Part shown: piece after piece, positions 25,718-35,212 of the stretch
How the letters are laid out: each line of letters begins with the position of its first letter
How positions within the stretch are numbered: position 1 is the stretch's first letter
Assembly (NCBI GenBank): GCA_902476295.1
Contig: CABSDC010000013.1
Coordinates: 1-39,033, forward strand
Length of the DNA: 39,033 bases
From: SFTJ01 sp905210415
Lineage (GTDB): Bacteria; Bacteroidota; Bacteroidia; Bacteroidales; Muribaculaceae
Reading direction: 5' to 3'
The notes under the pieces: model-generated
The model's database searches: none
What the model was told of the DNA's origin: nothing
The model's input: only the letters and a program-made list of their open reading frames with translations
Program-made: the position numbers and the translations under genes

Positions 25718-27069
25718 TATTCTCCTTTATCATCAGTGGTGTGCTTGCTGCTTTTTAGCCCCACTATATTAATATCGCCTTTCAGTTTGTATTTTTTACC
25801 CTCTGAGCCTTCCGCCTCTATCACATAGTAATATACTCCTGGCGACACAAGTTTTCCTTTATATTTACCGTCCCATCCCTGCGATGGATCTGTGAATTCA
25901 CATAATTGTATGCCCCAACTATTGAATATCCAGCATTTAAATTTCACTATTGATTTATACGAAACTTTCCACTCATCGTTTACACCCTCCGTAGTTCCAG
26001 GCGAGAATGCGTTTGGACACTGGAGACTTGATTCCCCAATACTCACCGTATAAATGTCGCTTTCCGAATGGCATCCGCTTGCGCTATTTGTACCAACAAA
26101 ACGCCAAAAGGTGGTTCCAGCTTCCTCAAAGATTTTCTGCAATTCTCTTTCAGTATACTGTGCTTCCACGTTTTCAAAATCTGGAGTATACGACATCTGC
26201 CATTCACAACGGTCAGCAGCATCAGTTGGGTATCCGACAAAATTAATTGTTGCGGGAGCCGAGCCACCAAGGTTTTCACTACCTTCGCTTCCTCCCTTTT
26301 GATTGTCCGCATCCTTTTGCTCTTGAGTCACCACAGCATTTACAGCCACAGCCTGCGCTTCGCACTCACCACTACTCACGCTCTGCGCTTCGCCCCACTG
26401 TTTCAGGAAAGCATCGCCCGATATTTCAAACCTCGTGTCGCAATAAGGTGCTTGCAAAGAAATCACCGGCTTAAACTCCGACAACTTTTCCACTTGCTGC
26501 ACTTGCACCCACCCCAGCGCTTCTTGCGACCATTCAAGTGTGTTATACGACAATTCAATCTGCCTGTTAAGTTTCTTAAGACCGCCATTTATCGTATAAT
26601 ATACAATGTCATTTCCTTTTCCCTCCACATTTAGCACACAAGAACCGCAATCCGCTTCATTATTTGCGGCTATAGATTGCAGATGAAGATAATAATCTGA
26701 GTAGTTCACCACCCATAGATAGGTGCGCTTTGTACCCTCTTCTATTATATACCCAGTGTTCGGCAGGACATTATTAAGTTCTGTGACACCACCATTGCGT
26801 TTCACATCTGTGAGTGGTTCTGCATACGCTCCACCGAGCGAGCCATACTTATACCATGTCACCGTAGCATCGGCATTGGTTGCCACATATTGCATTTTCA
26901 CATTCTGCGTGTTATATACAACATACACCATATCCAATCCTGTACTCGATGTGGGCTTTTCGACAATCACCTTATGCGCGGCATCGCCCACAAACGACAC
27001 CTGACCATTCACCACAAAAACCATAGCGAACGATGCAGCAACAAATGATATTATTCTTTTCTTATCCAT
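25717..27069 (-). CDS. Exported protein with CHU_C (gliding/T9SS-type) C-terminal domain
   Basis: This is a 450-residue secreted protein. The start MDKKRIISFVAASFAMVFVV and following NGQ is a signal peptide; the in-frame GTG four codons upstream is less likely. The last 90 residues, with CPNAFSPGTTEGVNDEWKVS, CWIFNSWGIQLCEFTDPSQG and GVYYYVIEAEG, form the CHU_C/gliding-motility C-terminal domain. That domain is a type B sorting signal for type IX secretion in many Bacteroidetes. The middle is strand-rich with a Ser/Gly/Gln linker (about residues 250-275) and is not recognised. It should lie in the periplasm or at the cell surface. It precedes and overlaps uvrA by one base, so the two are co-transcribed although their roles look unrelated. 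Confidence 0.8.
   Translation of the reverse strand: MDKKRIISFVAASFAMVFVVNGQVSFVGDAAHKVIVEKPTSSTGLDMVYVVYNTQNVKMQYVATNADATVTWYKYGSLGGAYAEPLTDVKRNGGVTELNNVLPNTGYIIEEGTKRTYLWVVNYSDYYLHLQSIAANNEADCGSCVLNVEGKGNDIVYYTINGGLKKLNRQIELSYNTLEWSQEALGWVQVQQVEKLSEFKPVISLQAPYCDTRFEISGDAFLKQWGEAQSVSSGECEAQAVAVNAVVTQEQKDADNQKGGSEGSENLGGSAPATINFVGYPTDAADRCEWQMSYTPDFENVEAQYTERELQKIFEEAGTTFWRFVGTNSASGCHSESDIYTVSIGESSLQCPNAFSPGTTEGVNDEWKVSYKSIVKFKCWIFNSWGIQLCEFTDPSQGWDGKYKGKLVSPGVYYYVIEAEGSEGKKYKLKGDINIVGLKSSKHTTDDKGE
25721..25729 (-). promoter_or_regulatory. Shine-Dalgarno sequence for uvrA
   Basis: AAAGGAGA lies 3-4 bases upstream of the uvrA ATG on the minus strand. Strong SD sequences are uncommon in Bacteroidetes, so this one inside the end of the preceding gene (TAATG stop/start overlap) suggests translational coupling. 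The spacing is short. Confidence 0.4.
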
Positions 27070-27143
27070 AAATGGCAGCACTTATTTCATTAGTGTAAAC
27101 GAGATTACAGCATACTAATTGCGCAATATCGTATTCAATTTAG

Positions 27144-27174
27144 CAAAGTTACGAAAATAGTCTTAAATTTCAAT
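27144..27174 (-). promoter_or_regulatory. Promoter for the CHU_C-uvrA unit
   Basis: Minus strand: ATTG, 19 bases, TAACTTTG. It is the same sequence pattern as the promoter at 2584-2614. The leader would be about 68 bases. Confidence 0.6.
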
Positions 27175-27183
27175 TCAAAGTTT

Positions 27184-27214
27184 TTTCAGTTGCCAATGGT
27201 TTTTATTAATTTTG
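27184..27214 (+). promoter_or_regulatory. Promoter for purL
   Basis: TTTC, 19 bases, TAATTTTG: an exact -7 and a -33 with one mismatch. The predicted RNA start near 27221 lies inside the frame opening at 27212, which supports the ATG at 27254 as the purL start. Confidence 0.6.
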
Positions 27215-27253
27215 CAACAAATATTCACAAAACAATATCACATAATATTTATT

Positions 27254-30200
27254 ATGATATCTTTCTTCAAAAAAGGAGCAAAAACAATCTACGCGGTCGA
27301 ATCCGACCATGCTCTTTCTTCGTCTGAAGTAGAAAAAATCAGTTGGCTTTTTGATGGAGCCACAATCGTCAACGACGACACGCTCAGAGGCACTTTCATC
27401 GGTCCTCGTCGCGAAATGATCACTCCTTGGAGTACCAACGCTGTTGAAATCACCCAGAACATGGGTCTGTCTGGCATCTCTCGCATCGAAGAGTTCACCC
27501 CAAGTCGCAGCAAAGAACCTGCTTACGACAAGATGTTGCAACGTGTCTACCATGTGCTCGACAACGACACTTTCACTATCACAAAAACTCCAGACCCAAT
27601 CGTATACATCGACAACATTGAAGAATACAACGTTGCCGAAGGCCTAGCTCTTAGCCAAGAAGAAATTGCTTACCTCAAGCAATTGGGCGAACGTCTTGGC
27701 CGGCCGCTGACCGACAGCGAAGTTTTCGGCTTCTCACAAGTGAATTCTGAGCACTGCCGTCACAAAATCTTCAACGGCACATTTATCATCGATGGCAAAG
27801 AGATGCCAATGTCTCTTTTCAAGATGATTAAAAAGACTTCTCAAGAAAATCCAAACAAACTTGTTTCGGCATATAAAGATAATGTGGCTTTCGTTGAAGG
27901 TCCACAAATTGAGCAATTCGCTCCACAGAACCCTGACCGTCCTGACTACTTCAAGATGTCAACTATTGATTCTGTGATCTCCCTCAAAGCAGAGACCCAC
28001 AACTTCCCTACTACAGTTGAGCCATTCAATGGTGCAGCAACTGGTTCTGGTGGCGAAATTCGCGACCGTCTCGGCGGTGGTCGCGCAAGTCTTCCGCTTG
28101 CAGGTACTGCTGTGTATATGACTTCATATCCACGCACCGAAGCTGAGCGCGCATGGGAACGCTGCACAATGCCTCCTCGACCATGGTTATACCAAACTCC
28201 TGAAGAAATTCTTATCAAAGCATCTAACGGAGCAAGCGACTTTGGCAATAAGTTTGGCCAACCACTCATCTGCGGCTCTTTGCTCACCTTCGAACACGAA
28301 GAATCAAAAGAACAATTTGCTTACGACAAGGTAATCATGCTTGCCGGCGGCGTTGGTTTCGCCAACAAACGCGATGCCATCAAGGGCACACCTAAGCCTA
28401 ACGAAAAAGTTGTGCTTATGGGTGGCGACAACTACCGCATCGGTATGGGCGGTGGCGCAGTTTCTTCGGTTAACACCGGACAATACGCCAACGCTATTGA
28501 GTTGAACGCCGTGCAACGCGCCAACCCAGAAATGCAAAAGCGCGTTTCTAACGTGATTCGTGCTCTTGCCGAAGCTCCAGAAAACCCAATCATCTCTATC
28601 CACGACCACGGTGCTGGTGGACACCTCAATGCCCTTTCTGAACTCGTGGAAGAAACTGGAGGCAAAATCAACATCGATGCTCTGCCTGTTGGCGACCCAA
28701 CACTTTCTTCAAAGGAAATCATCGGCAACGAGTCGCAAGAGCGTATGGGTATGGTGGTTGAAGAAAAAGACATCAATTTCATCAAGAATATTGCCGATCG
28801 CGAACGCGCTCCTTTCTATGTTGTCGGCGAAACCACTGGCGACGACCGTTTCGTATTCGAGCAAAAAGATGGTGTTAAGCCTATCGACCTTGGTATGAAG
28901 GACATGTTTGGCAGTTCTCCAAAGACTGTGATGAACGACGTCACCACTCCTCGCAAGCTCAAAGATATTAAATACGACCATAGCAAGGTTTCTGAATATC
29001 TTGAAAACCTTCTACAACTCGAAAGCGTTGCTTGCAAAGACTGGCTCACCAACAAGGTTGACCGCTCTATCACCGGTAAGATTGCACGTCAGCAATGCCA
29101 AGGCGAAATACAATTGCCTCTTAGCGACTGCGGTGTAGTCGCACTCGACTTCACAGGCACTGTCGGTATTGCCACTTCTATTGGCCACGCCCCACAAGCC
29201 GCCATCATCGACCCAGCCGCTGGTTCAGTGCTCTCAATTGCAGAATCTCTCACCAATATTGTTGGCGCCAACCTCAACGAAGGCTTGAAGTCAATCTCAC
29301 TAAGCGCCAACTGGATGTGGCCTTGCCGCAACCAGGGCGAAGACGCAGCCCTTTACCAAGCAGTGAAGGCTTGTAGCAACTTTGCATGCGCTCTTGGCAT
29401 CAACATCCCTACTGGCAAGGACAGCCTTTCAATGACTCAGAAGTATGGCAAAAAGAAAGTTCTTGCCCCTGGCACTGTGATTATCTCTGCAGCAGGCGAA
29501 GTTTCCGACGTAAAGAAGACCGTTTCTCCTGTAGCCGCAAACAAGAAGAGCACATTCTACTATGTAGATTTTTCTAATACAGAAATGAAACTTGGCGGTT
29601 CTGCATTCGCACAATCGATCAACTTCCTTGGCAAAGAAGCTCCTTCAATCTCTTCGCCAGACTATTTCGCTAACGCATTTAATGCTGTGCAGGATTTGGT
29701 AGCCAACGAACTCCTTCTTGCTGCTCACGACGTGTCTGCCGGAGGTGTTATCACCACATTGCTTGAGATGGCGTTTGCCAACACTAAGGGCGGTATGACT
29801 ATCGACCTCAGCGAACTTCGTGCAAAAGACGTTATCACCGCAATGTTCTCTGAAAACCCGGCATTGGTTATCCAAGTGGCCGACAAAGACACCACAAAGG
29901 TTGAACGCACACTTGCTGAATGTGGCGTAAGATTCACTGCCATTGGTTCTAACAACGACGAACGTGTAATCATACTCAACTACAACGACGAAGAATATCT
30001 CTTTGGCATCGACTATCTACGCGACCTCTGGTTTAAGTCGTCATATCTTCTCGACATCAAGCAAAGCGGCGCTAAGTGCGCAAAGGCTCGCTATGAGAAC
30101 TACAAGAAACAACCAATCCGCTACCGCTTCCCTAACGGTTTCAGCGGAAAGGCTGCCGATTTGGGCATAACAGGCTTTAAGCACGGCACCACAGGCATTA

Positions 30201-30949
30201 AGGCTGCCATCATCCGCGAAAAAGGCGTTAACGGCGACCGTGAAATGGCTTACTCTCTGTATTACGCAGGCTTCGACGTCAAAGACGTTCACATGACCGA
30301 CCTAATCTCTGGTAGAGAGACCCTCGACGACGTGAACATGATTGTGTTCTGCGGTGGCTTCTCCAATAGTGACGTCCTCGGCTCTGCCAAAGGTTGGGCT
30401 GGAGGCATTCTCTGGAACGAGAAGGCAAAAGAAACTATCAACCGCTTCTACTCTCGCCCCGACACATTGAGTCTCGGCATCTGCAACGGCTGTCAAGTTA
30501 TGATTGAGCTCAAACTCATCAATCCAGAATACAGCAAGCGCCCTCACATGGAGCACAACGATAGCCACAAGTTCGAATCAGACTTCCTTGGTGTAACCAT
30601 TCCAGAAAACAACTCTGTGATGTTTAAATCGTTGTCTGGCTCAAAACTTGGCATCTGGGTGGCACACGGCGAAGGTAAGTTTAACTTGCCAGAAGGCTTA
30701 GACAAATACAATGTCATTGCCAACTATAGCTACAAGAGCTATCCAGCCAATCCAAACGGCTCACCAAGAGGCATTGCCGGCATTTGCTCGGCCGACGGTC
30801 GTCACTTGGCAATGATGCCACACTTGGAACGCGCTATCTTCCCTTGGCAATGCGCTTACTATCCATCAAGCCGTCGCAACGACGAAGTCACTCCATGGAT
30901 TGAAGCATTTGTCAATGCGAGAAAATGGATTGAAAACATCAAAAAGTAA
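27254..30949 (+). CDS. purL: Phosphoribosylformylglycinamidine synthase (single-chain PurL)
   Basis: This 1231-residue enzyme of purine synthesis converts FGAR, glutamine and ATP to FGAM. It is the large single-chain type: an N-terminal PurS-like part (about 1-150), the synthetase domains with SQVNSEHCRHKIFNG (about 166) and KAETHNFPTTVEPFNGAATG (about 245), and a C-terminal class I glutaminase. The glutaminase Cys is about residue 1077 in LGICNGCQ, with the His/Glu site in MPHLERAIFPWQ. The frame opens at 27212, but the promoter and the usual MISFF start point to 27254. A strong terminator follows, so it is probably transcribed alone. Confidence 0.95.
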   Translation: MISFFKKGAKTIYAVESDHALSSSEVEKISWLFDGATIVNDDTLRGTFIGPRREMITPWSTNAVEITQNMGLSGISRIEEFTPSRSKEPAYDKMLQRVYHVLDNDTFTITKTPDPIVYIDNIEEYNVAEGLALSQEEIAYLKQLGERLGRPLTDSEVFGFSQVNSEHCRHKIFNGTFIIDGKEMPMSLFKMIKKTSQENPNKLVSAYKDNVAFVEGPQIEQFAPQNPDRPDYFKMSTIDSVISLKAETHNFPTTVEPFNGAATGSGGEIRDRLGGGRASLPLAGTAVYMTSYPRTEAERAWERCTMPPRPWLYQTPEEILIKASNGASDFGNKFGQPLICGSLLTFEHEESKEQFAYDKVIMLAGGVGFANKRDAIKGTPKPNEKVVLMGGDNYRIGMGGGAVSSVNTGQYANAIELNAVQRANPEMQKRVSNVIRALAEAPENPIISIHDHGAGGHLNALSELVEETGGKINIDALPVGDPTLSSKEIIGNESQERMGMVVEEKDINFIKNIADRERAPFYVVGETTGDDRFVFEQKDGVKPIDLGMKDMFGSSPKTVMNDVTTPRKLKDIKYDHSKVSEYLENLLQLESVACKDWLTNKVDRSITGKIARQQCQGEIQLPLSDCGVVALDFTGTVGIATSIGHAPQAAIIDPAAGSVLSIAESLTNIVGANLNEGLKSISLSANWMWPCRNQGEDAALYQAVKACSNFACALGINIPTGKDSLSMTQKYGKKKVLAPGTVIISAAGEVSDVKKTVSPVAANKKSTFYYVDFSNTEMKLGGSAFAQSINFLGKEAPSISSPDYFANAFNAVQDLVANELLLAAHDVSAGGVITTLLEMAFANTKGGMTIDLSELRAKDVITAMFSENPALVIQVADKDTTKVERTLAECGVRFTAIGSNNDERVIILNYNDEEYLFGIDYLRDLWFKSSYLLDIKQSGAKCAKARYENYKKQPIRYRFPNGFSGKAADLGITGFKHGTTGIKAAIIREKGVNGDREMAYSLYYAGFDVKDVHMTDLISGRETLDDVNMIVFCGGFSNSDVLGSAKGWAGGILWNEKAKETINRFYSRPDTLSLGICNGCQVMIELKLINPEYSKRPHMEHNDSHKFESDFLGVTIPENNSVMFKSLSGSKLGIWVAHGEGKFNLPEGLDKYNVIANYSYKSYPANPNGSPRGIAGICSADGRHLAMMPHLERAIFPWQCAYYPSSRRNDEVTPWIEAFVNARKWIENIKK

Positions 30950-30958
30950 TCACCCACA

Positions 30959-31027
30959 CGCGATTGCCTAATCGCGACTATTACCAACAAACCGCTTGGC
31001 TCAATCACCCAAGCGGTTATTTTTTTT
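30959..31027 (+). terminator. Terminator region after purL
   Basis: A small hairpin (CGCGAT/ATCGCG, from 30959) is followed by a strong one: AACCGCTTGG at 30990-30999 pairs perfectly with CCAAGCGGTT at 31009-31018 and is followed by ATTTTTTTT. This is a classic rho-independent terminator. Confidence 0.9.
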
Positions 31028-31056
31028 CGATATTAAGCATTTTTGCTCCTTAATAA

Positions 31057-31087
31057 TTCTTTATATAGGCATTTTTCTGTAATTTTG
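31057..31087 (+). promoter_or_regulatory. Promoter for the purH-mre unit
   Basis: TAATTTTG at 31080-31087 matches the -7 box exactly; the -33 position reads TTCT and is weak. It is the last recognisable promoter before the mre genes. Confidence 0.5.
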
Positions 31088-31118
31088 TATAGAATTTATA
31101 ACGCGTGTAATTTTCATT

Positions 31119-32645
31119 ATGACTGGGAACAAAAAAATTAAGACTGCTCTCATTTCTGTTTTTTATAAAGACGGACTCGAGCAAATTCTAAAAGTGTTGA
31201 ATGACAATGGAGTGAAGTTTCTATCAACCGGTGGAACTCAAACATTCATTAAAAGTCTTGGCTACAGCTGCGAAGCAGTGGAAGACCTCACAGGATATCC
31301 TTCTATCCTTGGCGGCAGAGTAAAGACCCTTCACCCAAAAGTGTTTGGTGGCATCCTCAACCGACGCGACAACGACAACGACAAGCAACAAATCAACAAA
31401 TACGACATACCCGAGATCGACTTGGTAATAGTTGACCTCTATCCTTTTGAAGAGACCGTAGCCTCTGGCGCATCTGACGCCGACATTATTGAAAAAATTG
31501 ATATAGGCGGCATCTCTCTTATTCGTGCAGCTGCAAAGAACTACAACGATGTTGTTATTGTAGCTTCTAAGGCTCAATACCAACCTCTATACGACCGATT
31601 GATGGCAAACGGCAACGCCGAAACCACTCTCGAAGACCGTCGATGGTTCGCAAAAGAAGCTTTTGCAGTATCAAGCGCCTACGATTCTCATATCTTCTCT
31701 TACTTTGGTGGCGACAACAATTCAGCTTTACGTCTTGCTATCGACCACCCAAAAGCTATGCGCTACGGAGAAAACCCTCACCAAAAAGGCTTCTTCTTTG
31801 GAAACTTTGATGAAGCATTCACACAACTTCATGGCAAGGAGATCTCTTACAACAACCTTCTTGACATTGACGCTGCAGTGAATCTAATCAGCGATTTCAG
31901 CGAAACCACATTCGCAGTGCTGAAGCACAACAACGCTTGTGGTCTTGCATCTCGCCCAACAGTATTGGAAGCTTGGAAAGACGCCCTTGCTGGCGACCCA
32001 GTATCGGCATTTGGTGGTGTTCTTATCACAAACGCGGAAATCGATGCTGACACAGCTACAGAAATGAATAAAATCTTCTTTGAAGTGTGCATCGCACCTT
32101 CTTACACCGAAGAGGCTCTTGCAATACTTGAACAAAAGAAGAATCGCATAATCTTGGTTATCAAGCCTTTCTGCCGTCCTAATATGCAAGTTCGCTCTTG
32201 CCTCAATGGCGCTTTGGTTCAACAACGCGACACTCACATTGAGACACCAGAAGAGCTCAAGCAGGCAACCGAAAAGGCTGTTACCGAACAACAAGTTGAA
32301 GACCTTCTTTTTGCCAACAAGATTGTTAAGCACAGCAAGAGCAATGCAATCGTATTGGCAAAGAACAAGCAATTGATTGCCAGCGGCATCGGCCAAACAT
32401 CTCGTGTCGACGCATTGAAGCAGGCCATCGAAAAGGCTCACAACTTTGAGTTTGACCTTCAAGGCGCTGTTATGGCATCTGACGCATTCTTCCCATTTGC
32501 CGACTGCGTGGAAATTGCCAACAAGGCTGGTGTTACTGCCGTAATCCAACCTGGTGGCAGCATCCGTGACAACGAAACAATCGACTATTGCAACAAAAAC
32601 GGCATTGCAATGGTAATGACAGGCGTTCGTCACTTTAAACACTAA
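31119..32645 (+). CDS. purH: Bifunctional AICAR transformylase/IMP cyclohydrolase
   Basis: This 508-residue enzyme catalyses the last two steps of IMP synthesis: formyl transfer from 10-formyl-THF to AICAR, then ring closure. The N-terminal cyclohydrolase domain has FLSTGGTQTFI and GGRVKTLHPKVFGGIL. The transformylase has MRYGENPHQKGFF, LKHNNACGLA (the catalytic Lys-His region), DPVSAFGGVL and DAFFPFADCVEIA. The length is usual for Bacteroidetes (E. coli 529). It is 34 bases upstream of mreB on the same strand with no terminator between. Purine synthesis and cell-shape genes therefore probably share transcripts, an order I recall from other Bacteroidales. Confidence 0.95.
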   Translation: MTGNKKIKTALISVFYKDGLEQILKVLNDNGVKFLSTGGTQTFIKSLGYSCEAVEDLTGYPSILGGRVKTLHPKVFGGILNRRDNDNDKQQINKYDIPEIDLVIVDLYPFEETVASGASDADIIEKIDIGGISLIRAAAKNYNDVVIVASKAQYQPLYDRLMANGNAETTLEDRRWFAKEAFAVSSAYDSHIFSYFGGDNNSALRLAIDHPKAMRYGENPHQKGFFFGNFDEAFTQLHGKEISYNNLLDIDAAVNLISDFSETTFAVLKHNNACGLASRPTVLEAWKDALAGDPVSAFGGVLITNAEIDADTATEMNKIFFEVCIAPSYTEEALAILEQKKNRIILVIKPFCRPNMQVRSCLNGALVQQRDTHIETPEELKQATEKAVTEQQVEDLLFANKIVKHSKSNAIVLAKNKQLIASGIGQTSRVDALKQAIEKAHNFEFDLQGAVMASDAFFPFADCVEIANKAGVTAVIQPGGSIRDNETIDYCNKNGIAMVMTGVRHFKH

Positions 32646-32679
32646 TCATTTATTAATCATTTGAATTATTGAAGTAATT

Positions 32680-33699
32680 ATGGGAATTTTCTCATTAACA
32701 AAAGAAATAGCTATTGACTTAGGTACAGCCAATACGCTCATCATCCACAACGACAAGATTGTGATTGATGAACCATCTATCGTCGCGCTCGACAGCCGCA
32801 CTGGCAAACTGATTGCCGTGGGTAAAGAAGCACGTCAAATGCAAGGCAAGGAGCCTGAAGGCATACGCACAGTGCGTCCTTTGCGCAAAGGTGTGATTGC
32901 CGACTTCAACGCCGCCGAACTTATGATTCGCGGTCTTGTGAAGAAAGCAAGTTCCAAAAGCAACTGGTTCGCACCTTCTCTTCGTATGGTAGTTGGCATT
33001 CCTTCAGGAGCTTCTGAAGTAGAAATCCGCGCCGTACGCGACTCTTCCGACCACGCTGGTGGCCGCGACGTGTATATGATATACGAACCTATGGCTGCAG
33101 CCCTTGGTATCGGTCTTGACGTTGAAGCTCCAGAAGGTAATATGATCGTAGATATAGGTGGCGGTAGCTCTGAAATCGCCGTTATCTCTCTCGGTGGCAT
33201 CGTGAGCAACAAAAGCATCCAAATCGCAGGTGACGACTTGACAGAAGACATCCGCGAACACATGCGTCGTGCACACAACCTTCGCGTAGGCGAACGCACA
33301 GCAGAACAAATCAAAATCAATGTTGGTTCTGCCCTCACCGAACTTGAAAACCCACCAGAAGACTATATCGTGCGCGGTCCTAACCAAGTCACAGCATTGC
33401 CTCTTGAGGTGCCAGTATCATACCAAGAAGTATGCCACTGCATCGAAAAGACAATCTCTAAGATTGAGGCTGCCGTGCTCAGTGCTCTTGAGCAAACCCC
33501 TTCTGAATTGTATTCCGACATCGTAAAGAACGGTATCTACCTTGCTGGTGGTGGCGCACTTATCCGCGGCCTCGACAAGCGTTTCACCGACAAAATCGGC
33601 ATCAAATTCCACATCGCAGAAGATCCTCTGCTTTCTGTGGCAAAAGGTACAGGTGTTGCTCTTAAGAACATTAAGCGTTTCAACTTCCTAATTCGATAA
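32680..33699 (+). CDS. mreB: Rod shape-determining actin homologue MreB
   Basis: This 339-residue cytoplasmic ATPase polymerises under the inner membrane and guides lateral wall synthesis. The actin-fold motifs are clear: phosphate 1 loop IDLGTANTLI (about 12), phosphate 2 loop MIVDIGGGSSEIAVIS (about 155), and the adenosine loop YLAGGGALIRGLDK (about 287). EPMAAALGIGLDV is the conserved connect region. The N-terminal MGIFSLTKEIAIDLG gives a short amphipathic start. Length and features are normal. It is the first of four wall-elongation genes and is followed by a stem-loop. Confidence 0.97.
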   Translation: MGIFSLTKEIAIDLGTANTLIIHNDKIVIDEPSIVALDSRTGKLIAVGKEARQMQGKEPEGIRTVRPLRKGVIADFNAAELMIRGLVKKASSKSNWFAPSLRMVVGIPSGASEVEIRAVRDSSDHAGGRDVYMIYEPMAAALGIGLDVEAPEGNMIVDIGGGSSEIAVISLGGIVSNKSIQIAGDDLTEDIREHMRRAHNLRVGERTAEQIKINVGSALTELENPPEDYIVRGPNQVTALPLEVPVSYQEVCHCIEKTISKIEAAVLSALEQTPSELYSDIVKNGIYLAGGGALIRGLDKRFTDKIGIKFHIAEDPLLSVAKGTGVALKNIKRFNFLIR

Positions 33700-33739
33700 T
33701 ATTTCTCGCATTTTTGCGTCAAATATCTATATTTTTTAC

Positions 33740-33775
33740 CACAAGAAGGCTTTGATTTTTCATTGCCTTCTCGTG
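33740..33775 (+). terminator. Stem-loop between mreB and mreC
   Basis: CACAAGAAGGC at 33740-33750 faces GCCTTCTCGTG at 33765-33775, pairing except for one A/C mismatch, around a 14-base T-rich loop. No strong T-tract follows. In the middle of an operon it may be a partial terminator or an RNA-stability element that keeps mreB above mreC; that is inference. Confidence 0.5.
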
Positions 33776-33836
33776 TGTATTTAATACTTTCATTACACAC
33801 AACTTTACATTCACCTCTCGCCCACTATTAGATTAA

Positions 33837-34694
33837 GTGAAAGAACTGCTAAATTTTCTCATAAAGCATAGTCCTTGGCTTGTATTCATATTTTATGTGG
33901 TTACAAGCGGCTATCTTTTGTTTCACAACAATCCATACCAGCAGCATGTCTACTTGACATCTGCCAATGCCGTGAGTGCTTCTGTGTACAATGGGATGAG
34001 CAATGTCACTTCTTATTTCGACCTTCGCGACATCAACGAAGACTTGCAAGAGCGAAACGCCCTACTCGAAATGGAAGTGATAAACCTTCGCAATCAAGTG
34101 AATGACTTGCGACTTCTCACCGTTGACTCCACCAGCATTCCTGCCAACATGAGCCAATACGAGTTTATCGTGGCTCGTGTTATCAGCAACAGCATTTCGT
34201 CAGCGCACAACTACATCACCATCAATCGTGGTAAGGACGACGGCATTCGACCAGAAATGGGTATTGTGAACCAAAACGGTATTGTGGGCACGGTAGATGT
34301 TGTTAGCGCACATGCGTCAAGAGTAATCTCTCTGCTTAACAAAAATTTCCGTCTGTCTTGCAAGGTTAAAGGCAGCGAATCGTTTGGCAGTCTTGTGTGG
34401 GATGGAAAGAGTCCTTATTACGCAGTACTCGAAGAAATGCCTCGTCACGTGAAGTATCATCGCGGCGACACAATTGTCACAAGCGGCTATTCTTCTGTTT
34501 TCCCTGAAGGCATTATCGTGGGAACTATCGAAAGCGATAAAAAAGAAGTTTCCGACAACTTTATTTCGCTTCGCATCAAGCTTACAACCGATTTTACACA
34601 ATTAAGCACCGTCAGAGCAATTAAGAGCAACATCAAAGCCGAACTCGATGCTCTTAATCCTCAAGACGACAAAAATCAGGAGGAGAAAAAATAA
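33837..34694 (+). CDS. mreC: Rod shape-determining protein MreC
   Basis: This 285-residue protein has one transmembrane helix (about 12-30) and a periplasmic part. MreC links MreB filaments inside to PBP2 outside. After the helix, residues 65-95 form the usual coiled coil (DLQERNALLEMEVINLRNQV). The beta-rich domain with NYITINRGKDDGIRPEMGIV and GDTIVTSGYSSVFPEGIIVG follows. It begins at a GTG; no in-frame ATG upstream fits. Its stop shares one base with the mreD start, and an AGGAGGAG in its last codons may serve as SD for mreD. Confidence 0.93.
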   Translation: MKELLNFLIKHSPWLVFIFYVVTSGYLLFHNNPYQQHVYLTSANAVSASVYNGMSNVTSYFDLRDINEDLQERNALLEMEVINLRNQVNDLRLLTVDSTSIPANMSQYEFIVARVISNSISSAHNYITINRGKDDGIRPEMGIVNQNGIVGTVDVVSAHASRVISLLNKNFRLSCKVKGSESFGSLVWDGKSPYYAVLEEMPRHVKYHRGDTIVTSGYSSVFPEGIIVGTIESDKKEVSDNFISLRIKLTTDFTQLSTVRAIKSNIKAELDALNPQDDKNQEEKK

Positions 34695-35212
34695 TGACAC
34701 GCAATGTACTACAATTCGCCATACTATTTATCGTAATGGTGATTGCTCAAGCCATTTGCAGCAAGATTTGCCTATTCAACATTGCTGTACCCGTTATTTT
34801 CATCTACTTCATCTTTCGTTTACCAATAAATATTGGCATCAACTGGATGATGACTATCGGATTTATCCTCGGCTTGACTATCGATATATTCAACAACACG
34901 CAAGGCATGAATGCCCTATCGTGCGTGATTCTCGCCACATTGCGTCGCCCCGTCTTCCGTCTGTATATGCCTCGCGAAGACGAGCTTTCCGACACAATCC
35001 CTTCAATTGACTCTCTCGGCTTAGGCGTATTCTTCCGATATATGTCTACGCTCACAGTGATCTACTGCACGCTTCTATTCTCTATACAAGCCTTCTCTGT
35101 AATGAATTTCTGGCTTACAATTCAGCGAATAGTAGCAAGCAGCATTCTTAGCGCGATATTGATTTTAGGTTTCGACAGTTTAGCAGCTACACACCGTGAG
35201 AAAAGACTATAG
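34694..35212 (+). CDS. mreD: Rod shape-determining protein MreD
   Basis: This is a 172-residue integral membrane protein with about five hydrophobic helices, part of the elongasome with MreB, MreC and PBP2. The sequence is poorly conserved in this family; identification rests on hydrophobicity, size, position and the segment TIGFILGLTIDIFNNTQGMN, which matches MreD. Its start overlaps mreC by one base and its end overlaps mrdA by 17 bases, indicating tight translational coupling. Confidence 0.88.
   Translation: MTRNVLQFAILFIVMVIAQAICSKICLFNIAVPVIFIYFIFRLPINIGINWMMTIGFILGLTIDIFNNTQGMNALSCVILATLRRPVFRLYMPREDELSDTIPSIDSLGLGVFFRYMSTLTVIYCTLLFSIQAFSVMNFWLTIQRIVASSILSAILILGFDSLAATHREKRL

Noticed and set aside
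26068..26634. 188-codon plus-strand frame opposite the CHU_C gene
   Set aside because: It is a shadow of a gene with signal peptide and domain on the other strand; no start context.
31884..32642. 252-codon open frame on the minus strand opposite purH
   Set aside because: purH motifs are intact on the other strand; the translation is Cys-rich and shapeless, as expected of a shadow frame.
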